Of a stretch of DNA of 64,000 nucleotides, positions 19,501-31,500 are shown piece after piece (within the stretch, counting starts at the first letter, position 1; each line of letters opens with the position of its first letter). The notes beneath the pieces were generated by a model, which saw nothing but the letters and a program-made list of their open reading frames with translations, was not told the origin of the DNA and searched no databases. This DNA comes from Streptomyces sp. B3I8. Its GTDB lineage: Bacteria; Actinomycetota; Actinomycetes; Streptomycetales; Streptomycetaceae. Both the position numbers and the translations under genes were made by a program. Location: contig NZ_JAUSYN010000002.1 of assembly GCF_030816915.1 (NCBI RefSeq), positions 1,935,501-1,999,500 on the forward strand, written 5' to 3'.

Positions 19501-22500
19501 GATCGATGCACTTTGCACCTCGTGCAACAGGTGACCCAGTTCATGGATGATGAGTCCCTGCCCTGGGTTCGCGACCTGCAGGGACAAGGCATAGAAAACA
19601 CCTTCACTGTTGCGTGCCCTTTCATGCGTTCCCGACAGTTGAGGCGAAAGCACGAGGAGGTTCGGGTGACGAAACTCCCCCACTGCCCCCCCGAGCAGGT
19701 CTTCCTCGACAATCCTTCCGTCAGCCCTCACCTGAATGTTCCGGGTGTACTTGGGGAGATGAACCTGGAAATCGGGCACGTCGAATCCCGCAGCCACAAC
19801 CGCCTGGACCGCTCCGCTGAGCTGCCCAATCCGTTGATCGGTCAGGCGTGAAGGCTCCGTAGGGTCGAGGGTGACGGCAATACTCGTCGCACCAACGACG
19901 ACATTCCGAGTGATCATCCGGTCACGTGCGGTGTTCCGGTCGGTGTTGTCCGATCGCGTGACACGGGCCAGATACGACTGCAATTCCGGGTATGCGTTCT
20001 TGACTTCGGGAGTGAGCAGGGAGAGCAGAGCGGTATCCGTCATTCCGTGGGCAACGGACACACCTCCCCTGGACGCGATATTGTCAAGATGCTCTATCCC
20101 CTCACCCCTCAGGAATGTGCGATAGAAATCCAGAGCCTGATCCGACACCGCATTGCTCCGGGGAACCCGCGGGAACAGCAGCATTCGAGCAACGGAGTCC
20201 GACAGAACCTCTTCCCTCGAAATGCGTTCTACGTAACGTGCGAGGCTACGGGTCAGCTGGTGGTAGGCAGTGAGCTGGGCCGGGTTGAGCCGCACGGGTG
20301 CGCCGCCGGGTCGGGTGGTGCGGGGCGGGGTGGTGCGGCCGGCCAGGTCCCGGGCAAGGTCCTCGGCCTCCCGGGAGCCGGCCTCGGGACGGCGGTACAG
20401 GTGGTGAGCGAGAACGACGATGTCCTGGTCCACCCCGGACAGCCCCGCGAAGTCCTCGGCATGCTCACCCAACCGCGCGAACAGACCGGGCTCGACCGGC
20501 TGGAAACGAGCCGTCACGTCATAAGCCCGGATCACCGCACGGTGCACCGGCCCCTGCGGAACCTCACTGTCCGGCGACTTCGCCCACACCCGCTGGAACC
20601 CGGCCAGAGCCACCTCACGCGCCCCGGACGACAGCCCGTCCGCCACACCGCCGCCCTCGGACCCGGCACCCGGCCGGGACGCCTCCGCGACGGCCGGGAG
20701 GACGGTGTCGTCACCGGTCACCACCTCGCCGGGCCGACCAGCGAAGGTGCCCGCGACGGGCTCTGCGGGCACGGCGACAGCCGGATGCGGCTGGGCACCG
20801 CCCAGCATGCGGCCCACACGACCCGTCTGGATGACGTCCGCAACCGCCGCAGCCACCAGTTGCAGGTAGGAGAGCTGCACGTCCAGGGGCAGTCTCCCGT
20901 ACGCCCGGGCAACGTCTCCCAGACGGACAGGACGACGGTCGCCGCGCCGTGCCAGAAGCGGTACCACCCTGTCGTGCAGGCGCTGGAAGTCCTCCTCCGA
21001 CCTCGGGGGAGCGGACAGTATCGATGCCCGGACGGGGAGCGGGCCGCCCAACCCGGCGTACAGCGCGGCCTGCCCGTCGGTCAGCGGCATGCTCAGCACT
21101 CGGGCGACGAAGGCTTCGGCCACGAACTCCAAGGGCTCCGCGCCGGCGTAGGCGCTCAGCGACGTCGCGTGCGGCACCGACTGCGTGCGGAGCCGCGTGT
21201 CCATCTGGTCCGCCTTGAGTCCCGGTTTCTGCGCGTGGTGCAGCAAGTGACCGAGCTCGTGGACGACGACTCCCATCCCGTAGTTGTCGAACCGCATGGC
21301 CAGGCCGTAGAACACGCCCTGGTCATCGCGTTGTCTCGGGCCCGGGCTCAGCAGCTGGGGGCTGAGGAGGAGATAGTTCGGGGACTCGTGCTGTGCAATC
21401 GCGCCGCCGAGAAAGTCTTCCGTGACGATCTCTCCGTGCGGCCCCACCTCGATGCGACGGGTGTACTTGGGGAGGTAGGCCCTGAAGTCGGGCACGTCGA
21501 AGCCCGCCATCAGAACGAACTGGACGGCCCGTTGCAGCTGCTGCATCCGGCGGTCCCTCAGGAGCTGCGGCTCCGTGGGGTCGTACTCGACGGCCACGCG
21601 CGTGGTGCCGATGGTGAGCTGCCGGAGGCGGAGCAGATCGCCGGCGCTGTTGCGGTCGGCGTTGCCGGAGCCCGCGGGACGCGCCAGGTACGACTCCAAC
21701 TCCGGGTAGTCGGCGCGAATGCCGGGTGCGAGCAGGGAAAGCAGAGCGGCGTCGGTGAGGTTGTCGGCGACCGAGACACCCGCGGCGCTCTCGACGCGCC
21801 GACGGTCTTCCTCACTCTCGTGGGCAATCATCTCAGTGAGGTAGTCCATCGCTTCGGACGTCACCTCGCCCTGGGTGGTTCGTGGGAAGAGATACGCCCG
21901 GAGCGGGGAGTCCACCTGAATCCCCTGCCTGGGGACGCGCGTGAGGTGAGGGGCAAGACGGGGGGTGATCGTGTGGTAGGCGGCGCGCTGGGCGCTGTTG
22001 AAGCGGATGAGGGCGCCGCCGGGCCGGGTGGTGCGGGGCGGGGTGGTGCGGGGCGGGGTGGTGCGGCCGGCCAGGTCCCGGGCGAGGTCCTCGGCCTCCC
22101 GGGAGCCGGCCTCGGGACGGCGGTACAGGTGGTGAGCGAGAACGACGATGTCCTGGTCCACCCCGGACAGCCCCGCGAAGTCCTCGGCATGCTCACCCAA
22201 CCGCGCGAACAGACCGGGCTCGACCGGCTGGAAACGAGCCGTCACGTCATAAGCCCGGATCACCGCACGGTGCACCGGCCCCTGCGGAACCTCACTGTCC
22301 GGCGACTTCGCCCACACCCGCTGGAACCCGGCCAGAGCCACCTCACGGGCCTCAGGCACCTCAGGCACCTCAGGCACCGAGCCGGCCGGCTGCGACACCG
22401 AGCCGGAAACGCTGCCGCGGGGTTCGTCGAGGAACGCGGCCGGCACCGCGGAATGCCGTGCGGACCCCTGCTGAGGCAGTTGAGCACGGCTGCCCGTGGC

Positions 22501-25500
22501 AGCGGCCGGAGGCGTCGCGGGCTCGGAGGCGTGGTCGGGTCCGGTGAGGAGGCGCAGCGTCGGCGCCGGTCCTCCCCAGGTGTTCGCCGGAACGGTCACC
22601 ATGGCCTGGGCGGGGCCGGGGACGGTCGGCTCCGCGTCGGCCATCGTGCTGGTGGCCGGTGCTCCCTGGTGGCTGTCGCCGGCGGGGTCGGTGGTGGGGG
22701 CGAGGGGGTGGGGAAGGTCCCGGATGACGGGACCGCTGGTGATCACCGTGTGGATACGGGCCAGATCCTCGTCGCTGAGGAAACGGCCACCCCGGGGATG
22801 GGCCGCCATCACCGACCCGCCCTCGCGCACCGCCGACAACCCCGGACGGTGCCGCAACGCCATGGCCGGATCCAGATACTGGTCCTTCAGCCCCACCATG
22901 TGGCCGACCTCATGACCCAGCTGGAAGACACTCGTGGGCACACCATCACCCTGGGACAGGAACCAGTCCCGCGTCGTGGTCGCACCACCGCCCGCATGCA
23001 CACGGACACGGTGATGAGCCGAAGCCCCGTCACCGACGAACTCCACGTTCACATGCAGCAGATCCCCGCCCGGCAACCGGTAACCCGCCCCGTTCACCTC
23101 CCGCGCGAACAGACCCGCCACCCGGTCAGCCACCTCACGCACGTCACCGTCCGCAACACCACCCACCGGCACCAGACGCACCCGAACCGTCAGATCGGCC
23201 ACCCACACACCCGCGGCCGTCTGGAAACGCCGCACATCGAACCGGATCGCCGCATGCGACCCCGCCAGCCTGCCGTCCCGACGCACACCCGACCGCGCAG
23301 CGTCGAACCACTCCGTATCAACCCGCGCCGCCTCCGCCAGCACCCGCAACCCCGCGAACACACCCACCGACGACCCCGACGACTCGTCCTCTCCGGCAGA
23401 CACCTCACCGAAGCTGTCCTCGGACACCGGAGCGGCCGTCCAGGTGGGGGCGGCATCCCAGCCGGTCGCCAGCGTCTTGGCACGGGTCTCGACCTGCACT
23501 GCGTGGCCGTACCTGGCGAAGAACTCCCGCAACGTCCTGGCGTACTGCTGGATCACGGGCTGATCGAATCGCCCGTGCATCAGGACGACGCGTTCCACAT
23601 CGGACCAGGCCACGGTGCCGTGGATCTGGGCCTCGAAGTACGCGTCCTTGAACTTGAGACCGAAGAGGCGCTGTGCCCTCTCCTCGTCGATGGCGCCGTT
23701 GACGACGATCCTGCGCAGGTCGGGGTCGTAGGCGAAGTCGGTGGCCTCGGCGAAGGCCAGCCGAACGAGGGACTCGTGGCCGTGAGCGAGCAGGGGGAAA
23801 AGGTGATCCGGGCCGGTCACTCCGCGGACGCCGGCCAAGCCGGCTTCATCCATGGAGTCGTAGGGGGTGTAGGTGACCCTGCCCCGGACGTCCTGACGCA
23901 GGTAGAAGACCGCCTCGCCGTAGCCTTCCACACCCTGCGGCCGCAGCGGTGAGGTCAGCGCTCCGTACTTCGGCAGATCCTGCTGCCCCGCAGGCTCCGG
24001 TGCGAAGTACACCGGCCCTCGGCCCCAGAGGGCCAGAGGGGGTTGGTGGAACCCGCCGTCGACCGTCGTACGCCGGAGAGAGGCCGCGTATCCCAAGCGT
24101 TCCTCGACCTGTCCGCGCTGTCGGAGGTAGGCGTAGTACTGCAACACGAAGTCGGCCGGCGGGATCTCCCAGATGGAGCGAAGCGCGACCTGTGGACTGG
24201 CCAGCATCCCGGCCAGGACGGTGCGTCCCGCCCGTATGGCCGAGAGTCTCACGTTCACCGTGACGCGCATCCGGTCGCGCAGATAGCCGTGCACCCGGCT
24301 GATCAGTTGACCGATGTGCGCATCCTGCAGAGGGTAGTTCCGCGCCCAGTGCCAGGTACCGCTCCGAAGCTTGTGGACGAGCGCCTGGCGGTCCGTGCCG
24401 GCCGACTGCTGTGTACGCCGTTCGATAACCACGAGAGCGGCCACCTGCGCGGGCGTGAGCCGGTTCAGCCGGCGATTCCGAATCGCCAACAGAATGTTCA
24501 AGTCCTCGACGATGCTCTGGGCATGCCGGCTCAGCGCCTGGTGGTACAGGACGGTGGTCTGCGTCCTGGGCAGTCGCTCGATCGTCCGCTGAATGGTCGC
24601 CACTTCGGTACGCATCCGGAGCTCGCGGCCTTGTGGGTCACTGGACATGAGCGCCCGGGCGACTTCGAGATCCCGGCCGCCCGGCACCATGTGCTGCGAC
24701 GGGACCAGCGTCTCAAGGACCAGATCAGTCAGCTCCGGCAGTCGCGCCGGGATTATCGGTTCCCTCGGTGTGATGCGCCACGGAGCCCCGGCCAGCAGTT
24801 TGGTGAGGTGCTGGCCGGTCAGGCCCGTGGTCCGGCGGACATACCGCGCCACCGCCACGACCCTGCTCACCTGTTGGTGCGACAGCTCCCTCCACGCGCC
24901 CAGCCGCGGCAGCACGTCCAGCAGATCCGAGTCCGCCTCGGCGTCCGCTCGACGCCACTGGTCTTCCCACTCGACGGCGAGTTCTGTCTGGGCCTCGTCG
25001 ACGGCATCCTCAATGTCCTCGGAGCGCAGCGTCTGGGCCAGGGACAGGTCACGGTTTCCCGGGCGGAAGGCGGTGGGCGCCAGCCCGCCGCTTCCGACGG
25101 AGAAATGGTGGCTCGTCAACGGCATCGGATACACCGATGCCGTCCAGGTGGCCGGGGCCGTCCAGGAGCCGTTTTCCTCCGCGGGCTCCGTCTCTGGCCG
25201 GAGGGCGTCGCGGTAACCCGGCGCGAACGAGAACCGTCCGTCGCCGATGTGGGAGGCATGCTGCCCCGGTTCCGCATCGGCGTGGGCAGGCTCGCTGGTC
25301 AAACCCATGACGTGGAGCATGTCCCGCGGCGGCCGCCCGGTCAGGCGTCCAGCGGCCACCGCGTCGTCGACGGCCTCGGCCAACGGGACGCCGGCCACGC
25401 GCGTGAAGGCATCGCGCAGCGCCGAAGGGGTGTGGACCCAATGGCTGGAGGCCCGGTGGCGAAGGAGGTCCGACAACGCCTGGGTGTCCACTGGGTCGAG

Positions 25501-28500
25501 GGCAAGGAGCCACTGGATCGCCGTGGCGTAGGCCTCCTCGGCAAGGGGCGCGTCCGTGGTGGTGATGCTGAGGGTGCCGCCGCTGTCGCCGGCGGTGTCG
25601 GTGGTGGGGGCGAGGGGGTGGGGGAGATCGCGGATGACGGGACCGCTGGTGATCACCGTGTGGATACGGGCCAGATCCTCGTCGCTGAGGAAACGGCCAC
25701 CCCGGGGATGGGCCGCCATCACCGACCCGCCCTCGCGCACCGCCGACAACCCCGGACGGTGCCGCAGCGCCATGGCCGGATCCAGATACTGGTCCTTCAG
25801 CCCCACCATGTGGCCGACCTCATGACCCAGCTGGAAGACACTCGTGGGCACACCATCACCCTGGGACAGGAACCAGTCCCGCGTCGTGGTCGCACCACCG
25901 CCCGCATGCACACGGACACGGTGATGAGCCGAAGCCCCGTCACCGACGAACTCCACGTTCACATGCAGCAGATCCCCGCCCGGCAACCGGTAACCCGCCC
26001 CGTTCACCTCCCGCGCGAACAGACCCGCCACCCGGTCAGCCACCTCACGCACGTCACCGTCCGCAACACCACCCACCGGCACCAGACGCACCCGAACCGT
26101 CAGATCGGCCACCCACACACCCGCGGCCGTCTGGAAACGCCGCACATCGAACCGGATCGCCGCATGCGACCCCGCCAGCCTGCCGTCCCGACGCACACCC
26201 GACCGCGCAGCGTCGAACCACTCCGTATCAACCCGCGCCGCCTCCGCCAGCACCCGCAACCCCGCGAACACACCCACCGACGACCCCGACGACTCGGCCG
26301 GGGTTTCCTCCACTGTCGGTACACCGGCCGCGGGCCCGTCCGCGACGGCGGGTGCCACCCAAGCGGGAGCCGCGGTCCCCTGATGGGTGGGCGCGGTGTA
26401 CAGCTCCACCCGGAGCCCGAGGCCGCGCGAGGCGGCGAAGTCCTCGAGAATGCGCTGGTACCGCCGGTTCTGCCCGGTGGTGTGCGGGGTGTCGAGCAGC
26501 ACGACGCGTTCCACGTCGGACCAGCGCACCGCGCCGTGGATCTGGGTTTCGAAGTATTCCAGGGGTTCACCGAAGAATTGCTCGGCCGCCGCATCGCTCA
26601 CTCGCCCGTCGATCACGATGCGGCGGAGTTCGCGGTCGTAGGCGAAGTCGGTGGCCTCGGCGAAGGCCAGCCGGACCAAGGACTCACGGCCGTGAACGAG
26701 CAACGGGAAGAGGTGATCCGGGCCAGTCACTCCGCGGACGCCGGCCAAGCCGAACGCGTCCACGGAATCCTCCGGGGTGTGGGTGACTCTGCCCCGGACG
26801 TCCTGACGCAGGTAGAAGACCGCATCGCCATACGCGTCTGCACCCTGCGGCCGCAGCGGCGAGGTCAGCGCTCCGTACCTCGGCAACTCAGAGCGTCCCT
26901 CCCCGGTCGGGGCGTAATGCACAGGCTCCCGACTCCACATCGGCGGCGGGGCAGGATGGGTCCCGCCACCGGCTTCCGTGCGCCGGAGGGTCGCGGCGTA
27001 TCCCAGGTGTGTCTCGGTCTCGCCGCGGCGCTGCAGGTAGGAGACGCCCAGATGGGGGGCCATCTCCCAGCGGTTGCGGAACAGCACCTCGTTCTCGAGG
27101 AGGCGGTCGAGGACGCGGACCCCCTGCCCGTCCCTCGCCTCGATATCGATGTTCACCGTGATGCGCATCCGGTTACGCAGGTGGCCGTGCACCCGGCCGA
27201 GCAACTGACCGATGTGTACGTCCTGCAGCGGATAGTTCCGCGCCCACGCCCATGCGCCGCCGCGGAGTCGACGGACGAGCTCAGCCATCTCCAGCGAGGC
27301 GACCTGCTGACCGCGCCGCTCGATCACGACCATCGAGGCCATCTGCGCCGGTGTCAGCCCTGCCGGTCGGCGGTCGCGCATCGCGGAGAAGATCCGCAGA
27401 TCCTCCTCGACGCTGCGGGTGTGCCGTTGCAGCGCCTGGACATAGGGGGCCGCCGTCCCGTACCGGGCGGCGTTCATCACCCCGGTGCGAGCCCGGAGGT
27501 ACTCCTGGCGCAGTCCTTCCCCGGCCCGAGGGCCGTCCACCATGAGTTCCCGGGCGATCTGAAGGTCGCGCCCGCCCGGCACCATCTCCTGGGAGGGAAC
27601 AATGGCGTCATACGCCACCTGGCGCAGCCAGGCGAATCTGATGGGGTTGAGCGGGGTGATCGAGGTCAGGTTCCAGGGCTCGTCGGCCAAGACGTCGGTC
27701 AAGCCCGTACCGGTCGTACCGGTCATTCGGCGAAGGTGGCGCACCGCTGCGACTGCCTCGGCCACCTGGTCCGGGGTGAGGCTGTGCCACGCGCCGAGCC
27801 GCGGCAGGACTGTGAGCAGGTCGATGTCGGCCTCGATGTCCGCGGTGGTCGTCCTGGCGCCGGTGGTCCGCCCCCGTGCCTCCTGCCGCTCGGCCGCCGC
27901 CCGCTCATCGGCGAGTTCCGCAAGGACGCCGTCCACGTCCCTGGCGGACCTCGCCGACCGCAGCACCTGGGCCAGGAACCTGTCGCGGTCCCCGGGCGTG
28001 AGCGCGGTCGACCTCACCGGGCCGTCGAGCGGGGAGGTGTACCAGCTCGTCAGCGGCGTCGGAGTCGCCCAGGTGGCCGGAGCGGACCACACGTCGTCAT
28101 GGTCCTCGGCCTCCGGGCCGGAGCCGGTCCGGCCGGCCGGGGCGACGTCCTCGGTGAACTGGGGTGTGTGGGCCGGTGGCGCTGTCTCCTCGTACGTGGC
28201 CCCGGGAACCTGCTCCGCCCTCTCCACCAGGACTCGGGCCGCGTCGGCCGAAAGCGTTGTCTCCGGCGGGCTGTACAGCTCCACCTGGAACGCGAGGTCG
28301 TGCTCCACGGCGAAGGCCTCCAGGCGACGCCGGAGTTCTTCCTGCCGGGCTCCGTCGCCCTCGGTCCGCACCAGCACGATACGTTCCACGTCGGACCAGG
28401 TGACCGCGCCGTGGATCTGCGTCTCGAAGTAGTGGGTCGCCGAGTCCTCCCCGAAGAACTCCTCGGCCTGCTCCTCGTCGATGGTTCCGGCGAGGATGAA

Positions 28501-31500
28501 GTCGAGCAGGTCGGAGTCGTGGGCGAATCCGGTCGCCTCGGCGAAGGCGAAACGGACGAGGGGCGCGTGGCCATGAGTGAGCAGCGGGAAGAGGTGATCC
28601 GGGCCGGTCACTCCGCGTCCGCCTCTGAGACCGGGCTGCTGGAGCGAGTCGCCGGGGGTGTGGCTGACCCGGCCGCGGACTTCCTGGCGCAGGTGGAAGG
28701 CCACGTCCCCCCACATATACGCGCCCTGCGGTTGCAGCGGCGAGGTCAGCGCGCCGTACTTCGGCAGCTCGGCCCGGCCTGCGGGGTCCGGGTCGAAGGT
28801 CACGTCGCCGGCGTCGCCCCGGTGGGCGGGCGCGGGGTGGTGTCCACCGCCGGCGGTCGTACGCCGCAGGGTCGCCTCGTAGCCGAGACGGGTCTCGGTC
28901 TCACCCCTTTTGTCGTAGTAGTCCCGGGAACGGCCCGCCACTTCCCAGACGTTGCGGAACAGGGTCACCGGCTCCTGGAGCAGCCGGTCCGACAACAGGC
29001 CGAGGCTGACGTTCACGGTGACGCGCGTCTGGTCACGCAGGTAGGCGTGGACCCGCGCGAGCAGCTCGTCGATGTGCGCGTCGTCGAGCGGGTAGTTCCG
29101 GGCCCAGGCCCACGTGCCGCCGCGAAGCGTCTCGATGAGCTTCTGCCGTTCCGCCTCGTGCACTTGGACGGCCCGCCGCTCGATGACCACGAGCGCGGCG
29201 ACTTGGGCAGCGGTCAGCCCCGCGAGGCTCCGGTCGCGCAACGCGGTGAGGATCCGCAGGTCCTCTGCGACGCTGCGGGTGTGCCGCCACAGGGCAACGA
29301 GGTACTGGGCCTCGGCCTCGTCGGTGTTCACCAACGCGACCTCGGTCTGGCGCAGTTCCTCTTGGAGATCGTGCTCCCCCCGCGAGGGGTCGTCCGACAG
29401 GAGGTGGTGGGCGATCTGCAGGTCACGTCCGGCCGGGATCATCTCCTGGGAGTAGGCCAGGACGTCGTTCACCTCCTCGTGGAGGACCTCGAAGGTGTCG
29501 GCGGTGATCGGGTCCGTTGCGGTCAGGCCCCATGGCTCGCCGGCCAGCAGCCCGGCCAGGGCGGAGCCGGTGGCCCCGGTGGTCTGCCGGGCGTGTCGCA
29601 CGGCCGCGACGATCGCGGCCGTCTGGTCGTGGGACAGCTCCGCCCACTCGCCGAGCGGAGTGAGCACGTCGAGGAGGTCCGCGTCGGCCCGGACGGCTTC
29701 GTCGGCGGCGTCGTGTTCGATGCGGGCAACTGCCGGACCCGTGTGGCCGTCGTCCGAACGAAGCGTCTCGGCAAGGGCGTGGTCGCGGCTCCCCGGCTCC
29801 GGCATGGTGGGCCTGACGCGGCCGTCGAGCGACGACGTGTACCAGCTCGTCAGCGGCAGCGCGGCTACCTCGAGTACCCGGCCGGACACGGGCTCGGGCC
29901 GGGATGCCGGCACCGGGCCGTCGTGGGTGACGAGTTCGGTGGCCGCAGCGGGCCGGGCCTCCCGGCCGGTGATGCGAGCCAACCGCCGCTCGGCTTCGGC
30001 CAATATGACACCGGTGGTGAGCACATGCCCGTGCGCGTTCCTGATGGCCGAGCCGTCGGAGATGCCCTCCCCCGCGGCGTAGGCCGTCTCAGTGGCTTCG
30101 AGCACCTCACGTGCGTGGAGGTACTCGCGCAGCGCGTCGGTGTGTGCCTCACGTGCCTCGGACTCGTCCGGCTCCTCGACCGGGTAGGCCGGGTGCTCGG
30201 TCGCGGACTCCGTCCCGGACGCGGCCTTCCGGCCCTTGCCCGGGTGTGTCAGCGGTGTGGCCCGGGGGCCGTCCTCCGCCGTGTCCCCGGCCGTTTCGCG
30301 GAGCCAGCCCTCGGCCGGGTACTCGACGACGGTGTGCGGGAACTCCGCCGCGAGATCGTGGTCGGCCTCGTCGTTCGTCGAGGTCGGTGCGGGCACGAGT
30401 GCGGAGGCGGACCCGGTCGCCGGGGACACGTACTCAGGTATGAGGTCGACGGTGAAGCCGAGATTGTGCGCGGCGGCGAACCGCTGGAGCTTACGCTGCT
30501 GCTCTCTGACCTGCTCCAGGTTGCGGGCGGAGTGGACGAGGACGACGCGGTCGAGGTCGTGCCAGGTCACGTCGCCGTGGATCTGCGCCTCGAAGTACTC
30601 CATGTGGGTGATCCGGAACGGTGGGACGCGGTCCTGATCGCGATAGACGCGGAACTGGGCATCGTAGGCGAAGTCGGTGGCCTCGGCGAAAGCGAGCCGG
30701 ACGGCCTCGTCCCAGCCGCGGGCCAGCAGAGGCCACAGCTGGTCGGGCCCGGTGATCTGCTGGGCACCGCCCTCGCCGGCGTTGAAGCTGTCGCGGGGGG
30801 TGAAGGTGGCCCGGTCGCGCACTTCCCGCCTGAGATACAGGACGGCGGAGCCGTAGTTGAACGCGGCCAGTGGCCGCCGGGGGGACGTGAGGCCGGCGTA
30901 CTTGGGCAGGTCGGCACGTCCCGCGTGGGTGGGCACGAACGCGTGGCCGCGCGCCGACTCGTTCCGGTATATGCCGCCAGCGTTGTCCCCACGCCTGACG
31001 GAGCCGGCGTAACCCATGTGTTCCTCGGCTTGGCCCCGCCTGTTCAGGTAGACCGCGTTGTCGGGGCTGACCTGCCAAGCGTTGACGAGGAGGGGGCCCG
31101 CGGGACCGGACGACAGCAAGTGGTCCAGGAGGGTTCCGGTGTCGCCCAGGTCCTTGTCCAGCGGAACGTTGACGGTGAGGTGCATCCCGGTGCGGAGGTA
31201 CTCGTGCACCTGGTCGACCAGGCCGTTGATATGTGCGTCGTCGAGCGGGTAGTTCCTCGCCCAGATCCATTCCTCACCGCGAAGCCGGTCGATCAGCCGC
31301 TGCCGCTCCTCGGCGGCTGTCCGGTGGCCGCGGCGCTCGGCCATGACGAGGGCGGCGGCCTGCGGGGGGCGCAGCGTCTGCCACACGCCCCGGGGCCGCA
31401 TTCTCTGGAAGATCACCAGGTCCTCGCGGGCCCCTTCGATCTGCTCCCGCAGGATACGGGCGTACTGGCTGCCGGCGTCCTGGCGGCGGAGTTCACCTTC

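Noticed and set aside
22036..22070. Short 15-bp tandem repeats as a regulatory site
   Set aside because: They lie in frame in a Thr/Pro/Arg linker of the giant protein and are better explained as linker expansion.
20047..23952. Plus-strand open frame of 1,301 codons
   Set aside because: Antisense to the giant's protease domains and built from their repeats; no domain and no ribosome site.
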